Below, piece by piece: positions 51,677 to 60,872 of a stretch of DNA of 64,000 bases. Under the pieces are notes generated by a model. That model did not search any database. It saw only the letters and a program-made list of their open reading frames with translations, and was not told the DNA's origin. The stretch's first letter is position 1; the number at the start of each line of letters is the position of its first letter. Origin of the DNA: Marisediminicola antarctica (GTDB taxonomy: Bacteria > Actinomycetota > Actinomycetes > Actinomycetales > Microbacteriaceae); NCBI RefSeq assembly GCF_009930795.1, contig NZ_CP017146.1, positions 2,976,001 through 3,040,000 of the forward strand, read 5' to 3'. Position numbers and translations under genes: made by a program.

Positions 51677-54277
51677 ATGAACCCATCGACGGGGGGCATC
51701 CGCACGCCCGACCAGCGTCTGCGCGCCTTCGTCAGCTCCACCCTCAAGGAGCTCGCCCCCGAGCGCAGGGCGGCGCGGGTCGCGGTCGAGCGGCTACACC
51801 TCGCACCAGTGATGTTCGAGCTCGGCGCACGGCCGCATCCACCCCGTGACCTCTACCGCGCCTACCTTGAGCAGAGTGACGTGTTCGTAGGGCTCTATTG
51901 GGAGGCCTACGGATGGGTGGCCCCGACCGAGACCGTCTCCGGTCTCGAGGACGAGTACAACCTCTCCACGCGGCTCCCGAAGCTGATTTACATCAAGGAG
52001 TCTGCTGGCGCCCGCGAACCACGCCTGGATGTGCTGCTCGACCGCATCCGCAACGATGACGGCGCGTCGTTCAAGTACTTCTCGACCCCGCAGCAGCTCC
52101 GCAAGCTGCTCGGGGACGACCTCGCGACCCTCCTCGCCGAGCGATTCGACCTGAGCCGGCGTTCGTCGTTTCCGTCGCCGGACCGACCGCGGGCCACCGG
52201 CCCCGACACCGGCGCAATTCCAGCCCCCCTCACCTCGCTCATCGGGCGGGACAAGGAACTGCTCGCCGTCGAGGCCATGCTGCGCAGCGACAGCGTGCGG
52301 CTGGTCACCCTCACGGGTCCGGGCGGCATCGGCAAGAGCAGGCTCGCGATCGGCGTCGCCAAGTTGCTCAACGAGAGGGTGCAGGGCGAGGTCGCCTTTG
52401 TCGACCTCGCGCCGGTGCAGGATGCCGCGCTCGTGCCGAACGCGATCGCGCAGGCCCTCGGGGTGCGTGACACCGGTGATGAGACCCTTCTGGAGAAGCT
52501 CACCACGGCGCTGCGGCAGCGGCGGATGCTCATCGTCGTCGACAACTTCGAGCAGGTGCTCGACGCCGCCACCACCCTCACCAGCCTGCTCAGAGCGGCA
52601 CCGACCCTCAAGTTCCTGGTGACGAGCAGGACGCTGCTGCGGGTCTCGGGCGAGCACGCCTATGAGGTCGGCCCGCTCGCGCTCCCTGGACCGGCGGCGC
52701 GGCTGGATGCCGCGGAGCTGATCGCCTCGCCCTCCGTCGCCTTGTTCGTCGAGCGGGTGCGCGCCGTGAAGCCCGACTTCGAGCTGACGGCCGAGAACAA
52801 GGACGCTGTCGCCGCGATCTGTCGCGAGCTCGACGGTGTGCCGCTCGCGCTCGAGCTCGCAGCCGCACGCATCCGCACCCTCCCTCCGGCCGCGATGCTC
52901 GCCCGGCTCGACCGGCGGCTGCCGCTGCTCTCAGCCGGCGCGAAAGACCTTCCGCCGAGGCAGCAGACCCTCCGCCGTACGATCGAGTGGAGCACACAGC
53001 TTCTCGAACCCGACGAGAAACGCCTCCTCGCTCTTCTCGGGGTGTTCGCGGGCGGCTTCTCGCTCGAGGCCGCCGAGTTCGTCGCCGGCGATGCGGCTCA
53101 CGCCGATCCGCTCACGAGCCTCGGCATTCTCGTCGACAACAGCCTCGTCCGCCAGCAGGACTGCGAGGGCAGGTCGCACTTCTCAATGCTTGCGACGGTG
53201 CGCGAGTACGCGCTCGAACAGCTCGAGGCGAGCGGCACTTTCGAGGCCATTCGCGCCCGGCACGCGGAGTACTTCGTGGAGCTCGCCGAGCGGATCGAGT
53301 TCGACCTTGAGGGCGCGCACCAGCGGGAATGGGTCAGCCGCCTCAACGACGATCGCGACAATCTGCGGGCGGCCGTGCGCTTTCTGCTCGACCACGACGA
53401 CTGGGACACCGCCGCGCGGTTCGCCTGGAACCTGTTCATTTTCTGGTGGGTCGGCGGGCTCCTCGGCGAGGTGCGCGGCTGGATGGAAGAGGTGCTCGCG
53501 GCGAAGGATGCCCATTCCGACCGCACGAGGGCGATCGCGCTCTACTTCACCCGGTCAATCACGCTCTGGCAGGATCCCAACGAGTGGGTCGTCCCTGCGC
53601 TCACCGAGAGCGCGGAGCTGTTCCACCGGGTGCACGATCGCTCGGGGGAGGGCCTGAGCCTCATCTCGGTGGCCCTCGCCCTGCTCGCCGATGAGAAGCC
53701 CGACCCGGCCCATGCGGATGAGGCTCTGCTGAAGAGCCTGGAGCTGTTCCGCGAGCAAGGCGACGGCTGGGGCGAGGCGATGGCGCTCGTGACCCTCGGC
53801 CGGGTCGCGCTCATGGACCAGAAGATCCACCGCGCGGTGCACCGCTTCCAGGAGAGCCTGTCGCTGGCCCGCGACCGGCACGAAGAGCTCGGCACCGCGA
53901 TCGCACTGCATCATCTGGGCTGGGCAAAACTCGTGGCGGGGTCGATCGACGAGGCCCGCGACGCGTTCAACGAGAGCCTCGCCACGTCGGCGAAGCTCGG
54001 GCACGCCGAGGGCGTCGCCTACGGGCTCGAGGGGCTCATCGCGATCGCCGCGGCCCGACGGGAGATCCAGCGCGCCGGTCGGCTTCTGCGGGCAGCCGAG
54101 GCGCTCAGGAAACAGACCGGGCTGTACAACGCCGCGAGCTTCTCGTTCCACCAGCGCTACCTCGCCCCGATCCTCGCCGGGGACGACGCCTCCGCCCTGG
54201 AGGCGGCCCGCACCGAGGGGCGGGACATGTCGATGGACGATGTCGTCGCGTTCGCACTGGCGGGGAACGCTCCGTGA
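51677..54277 (+). CDS. DUF4062 - STAND/NB-ARC-like ATPase - TPR protein
   Basis: The 866-residue protein has three parts. Residues 15-150 are DUF4062 (RLRAFVSSTLKELAPERRAA, EQSDVFVGLYWEAYGW), a TIR-like predicted effector or sensor. Residues about 180-500 are an AAA/STAND ATPase: Walker A LTGPGGIGKSRLA, Walker B MLIVVDNFEQVLD, sensor FLVTSRTLLRV, GVPLALELAAARIRTL, then a winged helix (LLGVFAGGFSLEAAEFVAG). From about 560 to 860 are TPR-like helical repeats. This NLR-like plan occurs in phage-sensing Avs/bNACHT systems and also in signalling ATPases. CAGAAT ends 7 nt before ATG. It overlaps the next gene by 4 nt. Confidence 0.9.
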   Translation: MNPSTGGIRTPDQRLRAFVSSTLKELAPERRAARVAVERLHLAPVMFELGARPHPPRDLYRAYLEQSDVFVGLYWEAYGWVAPTETVSGLEDEYNLSTRLPKLIYIKESAGAREPRLDVLLDRIRNDDGASFKYFSTPQQLRKLLGDDLATLLAERFDLSRRSSFPSPDRPRATGPDTGAIPAPLTSLIGRDKELLAVEAMLRSDSVRLVTLTGPGGIGKSRLAIGVAKLLNERVQGEVAFVDLAPVQDAALVPNAIAQALGVRDTGDETLLEKLTTALRQRRMLIVVDNFEQVLDAATTLTSLLRAAPTLKFLVTSRTLLRVSGEHAYEVGPLALPGPAARLDAAELIASPSVALFVERVRAVKPDFELTAENKDAVAAICRELDGVPLALELAAARIRTLPPAAMLARLDRRLPLLSAGAKDLPPRQQTLRRTIEWSTQLLEPDEKRLLALLGVFAGGFSLEAAEFVAGDAAHADPLTSLGILVDNSLVRQQDCEGRSHFSMLATVREYALEQLEASGTFEAIRARHAEYFVELAERIEFDLEGAHQREWVSRLNDDRDNLRAAVRFLLDHDDWDTAARFAWNLFIFWWVGGLLGEVRGWMEEVLAAKDAHSDRTRAIALYFTRSITLWQDPNEWVVPALTESAELFHRVHDRSGEGLSLISVALALLADEKPDPAHADEALLKSLELFREQGDGWGEAMALVTLGRVALMDQKIHRAVHRFQESLSLARDRHEELGTAIALHHLGWAKLVAGSIDEARDAFNESLATSAKLGHAEGVAYGLEGLIAIAAARREIQRAGRLLRAAEALRKQTGLYNAASFSFHQRYLAPILAGDDASALEAARTEGRDMSMDDVVAFALAGNAP

Positions 54278-55143
54278 CCGGGCGGGCGCGGGACGAGATG
54301 GCGCCGTTCACGAAGTGGCTCGCGCTGCTGATCCTGCCGTTCCTTGTCGTCGCGAGCGTGCTGCTCTACCTGCTTCCCACCGAGACGGAGCTTCTGTTCG
54401 CCTGGACGATCCAGCCCACGCTCACTGCGATGCTGCTCGGCTCGGCCTATCTCGGCGGCATCTGGTTCTTCGTGCACGTTGTCTGGCAGATCCGCTGGCA
54501 CCGCGTCCGGCACGGGTTCCCCGCCATCGTCGTCTTCGCGAGCCTCGCGGGCGTAGCGACGCTGCTGCACATCGATCGCTTCCACGCTGGGCACGTCTCG
54601 TTCATCACTTGGCTCGTTCTGTATCTGGTGACTCCCTTCCTCGTGCTTGGCGCCCTGCTCGCGAACCGCCAGTCCGACGACGGCCTCGCCGAGGAAGGCG
54701 ACTTCCGCATCCCCTTCCGGGTGCGGGTCATGCTCGGGTCGCTCGGCGTGCTCGCCCTGCTCGTCGGCCTCGCGTTGTTCCTCGTCCCGCAGGCGTTCCT
54801 GTCGACCTGGGCTTGGGATCTCACCCCGTTGACCGGGCGCATCGTCGGCGCGGTGCTCACGCTGCCCGGGATGGTGAACCTCTGGCTGTTCTTCGACGAA
54901 CGCTGGAGTGCGTTCCGGTGGATCTACCAAGCTCACTTGTTCAGCCTGTCGTTCATCGCCCTCGCGCTCGTGTTCGCCCGGGGCGACCTCGAGTGGTCGA
55001 GGCCCGCCGCGCCGCTCTTCGTCACTGGGATCGTGCTGTCTCTGCTCGGGTACGCGGCGTTCTACTGGTGGTGCGATCGCCACTCGAACCTGCGCGAGGA
55101 GGGCGAGCCCGGGTCGAGGGTGCGCAGCGAGGACGTCGTCTAG
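54274..55143 (+). CDS. Multi-pass membrane protein coupled to the STAND ATPase
   Basis: The GTG start overlaps the DUF4062-STAND stop as GTGA, so the pair is co-translated. The 289-residue product has about eight helices (for example LALLILPFLVVASVLLYLLP, FITWLVLYLVTPFLVLGALL, MLGSLGVLALLVGLALFLVP and a late LFVTGIVLSLLGYAAFYWW). Polar loops contain FFDERWSAFRWIYQAHLFS. I recognise no family. If the pair is a defence system, this could be the membrane effector; otherwise it may be a membrane partner of a signalling ATPase. Its stop overlaps the convergent antiporter gene stop. Confidence 0.8.
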   Translation: MTGRARDEMAPFTKWLALLILPFLVVASVLLYLLPTETELLFAWTIQPTLTAMLLGSAYLGGIWFFVHVVWQIRWHRVRHGFPAIVVFASLAGVATLLHIDRFHAGHVSFITWLVLYLVTPFLVLGALLANRQSDDGLAEEGDFRIPFRVRVMLGSLGVLALLVGLALFLVPQAFLSTWAWDLTPLTGRIVGAVLTLPGMVNLWLFFDERWSAFRWIYQAHLFSLSFIALALVFARGDLEWSRPAAPLFVTGIVLSLLGYAAFYWWCDRHSNLREEGEPGSRVRSEDVV

Positions 55144-56447
55144 ACCGGCGTCTCCGCGACGTCGGATGCTCCGCTGCCGCGCCTGTCCGCCTCGCGGTGG
55201 CGCGAACGGTCGAGAAGCGCCATGACGGGGGTGGCGGCGATGCCGTGGATGAGGATCGATCCGACGACGACGAGTCCGACGATGGCCCAGAGCCGTTCGG
55301 CGTCGGGGAAGTCTCCGGCGTTGAGTGCGTAGGCGACGTAGAACAGCGAGCCGATACCGCGAACACCGAAGAACGCGATCACGCCGCGCTCGCGTGGGCC
55401 CGACTTGCCCAGGCTCAGACCGATCCAGCCGGCGATCGGACGGATGACGAGCAGGAACGCGGCCGCGATGGAGATCTCGGCCCAGCCGATATCGGAGAAC
55501 AGGCCCCGGGCGACGGCCCCGCCGAGCAGGATCAGCACGGTGATGGTCAGTATCCGTTCGATCTGCTCGACGAACTTGTGCAGTACACCGTGGTATCCGT
55601 TGGTGCGCTCCGCCGCGCGAACTGTGACGGCGCAGACGAACACGGCGATGAAGCCGTAGCCCTCTGCGAGCTCGGCGATCCCGTAGGCGAGGAAGGTGGC
55701 GGAGAGGGCCACGAACCCCTCCGCCTGTTCGGCGAGCGCGAACCGGCCGGCCCTGCCTGAGAAGAAAGCCTTGCTCAGCAGCCAGCCGACGACGAGTCCG
55801 ACGATCACCCCGACGGTGAGCCGCCAGGCGACGTCGATGAGCACCCAGTCGAGCAGCCAGGCGGCCGGGGCGACTCCGACGAGGCTGATGGCGACCGCCG
55901 CATAGGTGAAGGGGAACGCGAGCCCATCGTTGAGGCCGGCCTCCGAGGTGAGCGCGAACCTGGCCTCGTCGTCGTCGTGGCCGGGGTCGGACTGGGGCTT
56001 GCTCACCTGAACCTCGGTCGCGAGCACCGGGTCGGTGGGGGCGAGTGCCGCGGCCAGCAGCACGGCGCTCGCCGCACCGAGACCGAGGGAAGCCCAGCCG
56101 AGGATGCCGACGGCGAGCATCGACAGTGGCATGGTAATCGCGAGAAGCCGCCAGGTAGTCGACCAGCTCCGCCAGCCGACCGGCCGGTTGAGTGCCAGGC
56201 CGGCCCCCATCAGGGAGATGATCACACACACCTCGGTGAGGTGAAGGGCGATCGTGTTGTTGTCGATCGGGTCCGGATCGGGGAGGTCGGGCAGCAGCAC
56301 GAAGGCGAGCATGCCGGCGCCGAGGAACACCATAGGCATTGAGATTGGCACCGTGCCGAGGAGGCGCGGAAGCAGCGCCGCGGCAAGGGTGGCGACGCCG
56401 ATGGCCGCAAAAATGGCGCTTGCGCCGTCGAACTCGATCACTGACAC
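55140..56447 (-). CDS. Cation:proton antiporter (CPA1/NhaP-like)
   Basis: The 435-residue protein has about 12-13 helices. LAPTDPVLATEVQVS is the TDPV ion-binding-type motif, followed by FALTSEAGLNDGLAFPF (ND motif), and GVIAFFGVRGIGSLFYVAYAL near the end. It most likely exchanges Na+ or K+ for H+. The start is uncertain: GTG 56447 and GTG 56441 both precede IEFDGASAIFAAIG; the region upstream overlaps the divergent EamA start. The two stop codons at 55140-55143 overlap convergently with the membrane protein gene. Confidence 0.9.
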   Translation of the reverse strand: MSVIEFDGASAIFAAIGVATLAAALLPRLLGTVPISMPMVFLGAGMLAFVLLPDLPDPDPIDNNTIALHLTEVCVIISLMGAGLALNRPVGWRSWSTTWRLLAITMPLSMLAVGILGWASLGLGAASAVLLAAALAPTDPVLATEVQVSKPQSDPGHDDDEARFALTSEAGLNDGLAFPFTYAAVAISLVGVAPAAWLLDWVLIDVAWRLTVGVIVGLVVGWLLSKAFFSGRAGRFALAEQAEGFVALSATFLAYGIAELAEGYGFIAVFVCAVTVRAAERTNGYHGVLHKFVEQIERILTITVLILLGGAVARGLFSDIGWAEISIAAAFLLVIRPIAGWIGLSLGKSGPRERGVIAFFGVRGIGSLFYVAYALNAGDFPDAERLWAIVGLVVVGSILIHGIAATPVMALLDRSRHREADRRGSGASDVAETPV

Positions 56448-56473
56448 AACTTTATGCTGGCAAGCTAGACCGA

Positions 56474-57403
56474 GTGACCCCACGACACACTTTGCTCGCG
56501 CTGCTCGTCGTCGTCATCTGGGGGCTCAACTTCGTGGTGATCGATGCGGGGCTCGCGGATGTCCCGCCGCTCGTCTTCGTCGCCATCCGGTTTCTGCTCG
56601 TCATCGTGCCCGCCATCTTCTTCATCAGGCCGCCGGCGATCGGCTGGCGCAACATTCTGGCGATCGGCGCGTTTCTGAGCCTCGGGCAGTTCGCGCTGCT
56701 CTACCTCGCACTGGCGCTCGGGATGCCGGCCGGCCTTGCTTCGCTGCTGCTGCAGACCCAGGTCGTGCTCTCGGTGATCGTCTCGGCGATCGTGCTGCGG
56801 GAGCGGCCGACGCGGAGGCAGCTGGTCGGCATCATCGTCGGGATGGCTGGCCTCACCGTCGTTGTCGTTGGGCACAGCGCCGCCGCCCCCTGGCTGCCGC
56901 TCGTGATCACGATGCTCGCCGCGCTGGCCTGGGCGATCGGCAACGTGCTGAGCCGGCGCGCGAAGGCGGCATCCGGTCTCTCGCTCGTCGTCTGGTCGGG
57001 GCTCGTCGTTCCGATTCCGAGCCTCGCGCTCGCTCTCCTCGTCGACACTCCCGCGGTGGTCATCGACTCGATCGTGAACATCTCGCTCGTCGCGATCCTC
57101 AGCACCGTCTACACCGCCGTCGCGGCCTCGCTCATCGGCTACGGCATCTGGAACTCGCTGCTCGCGAGATACCCGACCAGCTCCGTCGTGCCGTTCACGC
57201 TGCTGATCCCCATCATCGGAATCCTCGCCGCGTGGGTCGTGCAGGGCGAAGAGCCCACGGCAAGCGAGCTCATCGGCGGCGCCATCATGCTCGCCGGCCT
57301 AGCTGCTGCCGTGATCACACGCGTGCCGTTCACTCGGGCCGCCCCTGCCCCCGCGCCAGACCCTGTTCCGACAACGCGGGCAGCGCCGCGGCCCGGGCCG
57401 TGA
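56474..57403 (+). CDS. EamA/DMT-family transporter
   Basis: The 309-residue protein has ten helices and two EamA repeats: LLVVVIWGLNFVVIDAGLAD and LSLGQFALLYLALALGMPAG in the first, LAALAWAIGNVLSRRAKAA and FTLLIPIIGILAAWVVQGE in the second, ending in a Pro/Ala-rich tail. GTG 56474 lies at the start of helix 1. YdcZ/RhaT-like metabolite exporters are relatives; substrate unknown. It is divergent from the antiporter with only 26 nt between starts. Confidence 0.9.
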   Translation: MTPRHTLLALLVVVIWGLNFVVIDAGLADVPPLVFVAIRFLLVIVPAIFFIRPPAIGWRNILAIGAFLSLGQFALLYLALALGMPAGLASLLLQTQVVLSVIVSAIVLRERPTRRQLVGIIVGMAGLTVVVVGHSAAAPWLPLVITMLAALAWAIGNVLSRRAKAASGLSLVVWSGLVVPIPSLALALLVDTPAVVIDSIVNISLVAILSTVYTAVAASLIGYGIWNSLLARYPTSSVVPFTLLIPIIGILAAWVVQGEEPTASELIGGAIMLAGLAAAVITRVPFTRAAPAPAPDPVPTTRAAPRPGP

Positions 57404-57418
57404 CCGCCCCGCTGAGCG

Positions 57419-57631
57419 TCAGTCGAACCCGATGGCGGTCGCCGGGGTCGTGATCTGCCAGCGCCCGATGCCTCCGTCGCTCAGGATCGTCTCGATCTCG
57501 CGCCTCTCGGGAAAGATGATCTCCCCCGCGTGGCCGAGTCGATTGTCGATCTCCTGGGTGAGGGTCTTAAGCCGATAGACCAGCGCTGCGTAGGTTGCGA
57601 CGTCGTCGAACTGAAGAGTGAAAATGGCCAT
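57419..57631 (-). CDS. Small hypothetical protein
   Basis: The 70-residue soluble protein reads MAIFTLQFDDVATYAALVYRL, then KTLTQEIDNRLGHAGEIIFPERREIETIL and GRWQITTPATAIGFD. ATG 57631 is preferred over 57697 because the longer form adds only a Pro/Arg-rich tail. The beta-alpha composition suggests a compact fold. No family recognised. Confidence 0.65.
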   Translation of the reverse strand: MAIFTLQFDDVATYAALVYRLKTLTQEIDNRLGHAGEIIFPERREIETILSDGGIGRWQITTPATAIGFD

Positions 57632-57766
57632 GATTGCTCGCTTATGAGGCCGGGTTGATGCGGCGACCCCCGGCCTCGTCGGGGCCGCCTGATCCATTGC
57701 CGACCAGAATAGGCGGGCTGGCCGGCCTCGACAACTCGTCGAGGCGGGCTCGACTGCCGCAGCGAC

Positions 57767-58801
57767 CTACGAGGTTCCGTCAACCCGAATGAGCACCTTG
57801 CCCACGACGCCGCTCTCGACCGCCGCGTGCGCGTCAGGCGTGTGCGCGAGGTCGAAGTGGTGCAGGGGCAGGCCGGCCTGCTCACCCACCGGCAGCGCCC
57901 CGTCGAGCAGCGCGGCGGCAATGTCGGCGGCGGCGGCGTCCAGCGCCTCCTGGCCGACAGAGTAAAGCAGCACAAACTGGTAGCGGATGTTGAGGCTGAA
58001 GTGCGGGCGAACATCGAGGGTCATCGTCTCGCCGCCGTTGTTGGCGTAGACCGATACGGATCCCCGGTTGCGGATGACGGCGAGGTTGAGCGGGGCGTTC
58101 TGGGCCGGGGCCACCTCGACGATCTGGTCGACGCCGTCCGGTGCGATGCGGCGGATCTCCGCCGCGGCATCCGAGTCCCGGTAATCGACGGTGTGGTGGG
58201 CGCCGGCCGCTGTGGCGAGCGCCGCCTTCCCGGGCGAGCTGACGGTTGTGATCACGGTTGCGCCGGCCCAGCGGGCGAGCTGGATCGCGGCATGGCCGAC
58301 CGCGCCCGCGCCGCCGGCGATGAGCACGACCTTGCCCTCCAGCGCACCCGGATGCAGCCGGCTCGGGCCGTCCTCGGCCACTGTGAGCGCGCGGTGCGCC
58401 GTGATCGCCGGCACGCCCAGGCTGGCTCCGACCTCGAAGCTCGCCGCATCCGGCAGCGGGTAGACCCGCTCGGTCGGCAGAACGGTGAACTCCTGGGCTG
58501 TGCCGCTCGCCGCCCGCTCGAAGGCGGCGAGCGCGAGCCACACCCGGTCGCCGACACGCACCCGGTCGACACCGTCACCGACGGCATCCACCGTTCCGGA
58601 ACCGTCCTGGTTCGGCACGACGCTGTCGAACGCGAGTGCCTCCCCCGGGCTGCTGCCTCGGCGCGACTTCCAGTCGGTGGGGTTGACCCCGGACACGGCG
58701 ACGCGCACCCTCACCTCGCCCGGGCCGGGCTCGGCGATCTCGCGCGTGACGAGGTGCAGTACACCGGGGTCACCGGACTGGCTGTAGATGATCGATTTCA
58801 T
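57767..58801 (-). CDS. NADPH:quinone reductase / zinc-less alcohol dehydrogenase
   Basis: The 344-residue medium-chain oxidoreductase has SGVNPTDWKSRRGSSPGEAL, VVPNQDGSGTVDAVGDGVDRV, a Rossmann loop LIAGGAGAVGHAAIQLARWAG and HFDLAHTPDAHAAVESG at the C-terminus. Zinc ligands are absent. ATG 58801 is the family start MKSIIYSQSGDPG; no ribosome site is visible. Substrate unknown. Confidence 0.92.
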   Translation of the reverse strand: MKSIIYSQSGDPGVLHLVTREIAEPGPGEVRVRVAVSGVNPTDWKSRRGSSPGEALAFDSVVPNQDGSGTVDAVGDGVDRVRVGDRVWLALAAFERAASGTAQEFTVLPTERVYPLPDAASFEVGASLGVPAITAHRALTVAEDGPSRLHPGALEGKVVLIAGGAGAVGHAAIQLARWAGATVITTVSSPGKAALATAAGAHHTVDYRDSDAAAEIRRIAPDGVDQIVEVAPAQNAPLNLAVIRNRGSVSVYANNGGETMTLDVRPHFSLNIRYQFVLLYSVGQEALDAAAADIAAALLDGALPVGEQAGLPLHHFDLAHTPDAHAAVESGVVGKVLIRVDGTS

Positions 58802-58878
58802 GGTGGAGGTAACGCCACGCGGTGATGGATGCTTCCGGTTCCGGGTCATCCGGATGATCCCGGCGTAAAGTCGCCGAC

Positions 58879-59424
58879 ATGGGAAGCTCCAGGAGCACGA
58901 CCATCGTCATCGTGGGCGACGACGCGTCCAACGTCATCCACGTGCTCGACGCGTTCGCGAACGTGTGCGGCGAGTCCTTCACCGATGTGCCCGACGACGA
59001 GGTGCAGCGCTGGATCGCCCGCGCCCACTCCCCCTATCTCGTGCACGACCGCGACCCTCTCGAGCATGTCGCTGCGGCGTGGGTCGAGTTCTTCGACGAC
59101 CTCGCCACGCTCGGCACGCTCGACCTCGAGGTCGACCGGGCTGTCGGCGCCCTCGAACGCGGGATTCTGAGCATGCCCGACTACTACGTCGTGATCGATC
59201 CGGAGCAGCTCGCGCCGACCTGGAAGCACTGGTGGCTGGGTGTGCTGCCCGACGTCGCTCCGTCGCGCGTGATCCCGTGGACCGGCGACGGGCGCACCTC
59301 GCTCGATCGCCTGCTGCGCACGCTGCCGACGAGCCGTCAGTGGCCCGAACCCGGCCCGTGGCTGCGCCGTGTCGCGCGGGCGGTGCCCGACCGGATCGGG
59401 CTCGGCGAGCATCCGGCGCTCTGA
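58879..59424 (+). CDS. Hypothetical protein
   Basis: The 181-residue soluble acidic protein starts MGSSRSTTIVIVGDDASNVI and has a LEHVAAAWVEFFDDLATLGTLDLEVDRAVGALERG helical region (two segments), then YYVVIDPEQLAPTWKHWWLGVLPDVAP and RVIPWTGDGRTSLDRLLRTLPTSRQWPEPGPWLR. TAAAGT ends 7 nt before ATG (leaderless). No family recognised. Confidence 0.75.
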   Translation: MGSSRSTTIVIVGDDASNVIHVLDAFANVCGESFTDVPDDEVQRWIARAHSPYLVHDRDPLEHVAAAWVEFFDDLATLGTLDLEVDRAVGALERGILSMPDYYVVIDPEQLAPTWKHWWLGVLPDVAPSRVIPWTGDGRTSLDRLLRTLPTSRQWPEPGPWLRRVARAVPDRIGLGEHPAL

Positions 59425-59446
59425 GCGGCGTCGTGCCGGCTTCTCG

Positions 59447-59860
59447 CTACTTGCGGTATTTCTCGTCGACGACCTTGGGGAATACCCGACCGAACAGCAC
59501 GTCGAGCACCCAGGCCGCGCCGCGCCAGCCGATCAGGAAGACGCCGAGCGCGATGAAGGTGATGAAGACGAATCGCGAGTCGGTCGGCTCCCCGGTCACC
59601 AGGCGCAGCAGCATCCCGACCGCAGCTGTGGAGCCCCAGACGATGATGCCCTTCCACAGCACGGCGCGAGGCGCCTGCCAGACCCGCCCGGCGGCCCAGC
59701 CGACGAGCACGCCGATGAAGAAGGGAAGCCCCGCGACGAGCCGCTCCCCGAGACCGGCGCCGCGCGTCTCCCGGCCGGCGTAGATGAAAAGGAACACGAC
59801 AACGAGATCGAGCAGGAGGTACGCGATGACGGATGCGGCGCGGGCCCGCTTCGGTTCCAT
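59447..59860 (-). CDS. DUF3054 membrane protein, copy B
   Basis: The 137-residue paralogue of 36885-37292 has four helices (VIAYLLLDLVVVFLFIYAGR, RLVAGLPFFIGVLVGWAAGRVW, IIVWGSTAAVGMLLRLVTG, FVFITFIALGVFLIGWRGAAWV). ATG 59860 is supported by TACGCT ending 6 nt upstream; the longer ORF from 59923 is spurious. Confidence 0.85.
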   Translation of the reverse strand: MEPKRARAASVIAYLLLDLVVVFLFIYAGRETRGAGLGERLVAGLPFFIGVLVGWAAGRVWQAPRAVLWKGIIVWGSTAAVGMLLRLVTGEPTDSRFVFITFIALGVFLIGWRGAAWVLDVLFGRVFPKVVDEKYRK

Positions 59861-59961
59861 GCAGCCAGCGTAGGCCTGCTTCGCGAAAAGAGCCTGCGCG
59901 CGAGAATTCGGGGCAGCCGCCACGGCCGCAAGGGAGTAAATTCGAACCGTTGGAGGGCGTC

Positions 59962-60360
59962 ATGCCGATATTCGCGGACGATGAGCACCCGGAATCGGGT
60001 GCCTTTGAGGGTACCTTTGCCGACGGCAAGCCAGAGAGCATGGGCCAGCTGCGCGGCGGGATGAAACAGGGCGAGTGGAAGTTCTTCTACCGCAACGGCC
60101 GGCTGAAAGCCCTCGGCGTCTATGACGACGGCAAGCTGACCGGGCACTGGGTGTGGTGGCGGCAGAACGGCGAACGCCTTCAGGAGGGTGCCTTCACCGA
60201 CAACCTTCAGGTGGGGCTGTGGAAGCGCTGGTTCGACAACGGACAACTCTGGGACGAGGGCACGTACAACAACAACGGAAAAAGGGTCGGGGAGTGGACG
60301 ACCTACGACCGCGACGGTGCGGTGAAGTCGACGAGGATCCACCGGGGCCCGCGCAGCTGA
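59962..60360 (+). CDS. MORN-repeat protein (YwqK-like)
   Basis: The 132-residue protein contains five to six MORN-type repeats, for example GMKQGEWKFFYRNGRLKALG, GKLTGHWVWWRQNGERLQEG, NLQVGLWKRWFDNGQLWDEG and GKRVGEWTTYDRDGAVK. GGAGG precedes ATG 59962. YwqK proteins are named as antitoxin-like, but MORN repeats are general scaffolds and no toxin partner lies alongside. It is divergent from DUF3054 copy B. Confidence 0.88.
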   Translation: MPIFADDEHPESGAFEGTFADGKPESMGQLRGGMKQGEWKFFYRNGRLKALGVYDDGKLTGHWVWWRQNGERLQEGAFTDNLQVGLWKRWFDNGQLWDEGTYNNNGKRVGEWTTYDRDGAVKSTRIHRGPRS

Positions 60361-60429
60361 TCGGCGCCGGGGCGCGCACGTCGGGCGGCCTCGGTGAGCC
60401 TGCCGCCACCGCAGCGTGACGCCCACTGC

Positions 60430-60828
60430 ACCACGGGTGCACAAGCACAACGCAGAGAGAGTCGAAAGCCGAGCCGATCGTCGCGCGTTCGATGGGGCGG
60501 GGAATCCGGCGGTACACGACATCCGCGATGATCAGCAGACCCGCGCTGATCGCGACGACGACGACGGGCGTTCCCCCGAACCGATGCCGAACGGGCTGAA
60601 GGCGAGCTGCGGCCCGATCAGGTAGCCGGCGATTAGCCCGGCGGCGGCGAGCCACACGAAAGGAAGCGGCAGCGCCATCACCAGTCGCAACAGCAGCAGG
60701 GAAGACAGCAGGACCGACATGAACCAGAACGCGGTGAACGGTTCGTTCGCGTTCGCCCCGCCGAGCAGTGTGCGCTGGGGCCGGCATCCGCGCTCCTTCG
60801 TGTCAATGCACGTTGGTGGAGTCGCCAG
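60430..60828 (-). pseudogene. Decayed multi-pass membrane protein gene
   Basis: Minus-strand frames give TLLGGANANEPFTAFWFMSV, SLLLLRLVMALPLPFVWLAA and GLIAGYLIGPQLAFSPFGIG in one frame, then TPVVVVAISAGLLIIADVVY and RRIPRPIERATIGSAFDSL in the next. The switch falls at a C5/G5 tract (60573-60577); one extra G would join the frames, so a 1-nt deletion (or sequencing indel) is implied. The 5' end is missing: a stop lies upstream at 60829-60831. The helices and FWFxSV block resemble an acyltransferase-3-like membrane protein, weakly. A fragment rather than a working gene. Confidence 0.55.
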
Positions 60829-60872
60829 TCAGGTTTCATCCGGTCAAACTCGGCCAGATTGCGCGACCATCA

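Noticed and set aside
59962-60360. MORN/YwqK protein as the antitoxin of a toxin-antitoxin pair
   Set aside because: The neighbouring genes are divergent (DUF3054) or decayed; no toxin gene is adjacent, so the name alone is not evidence.
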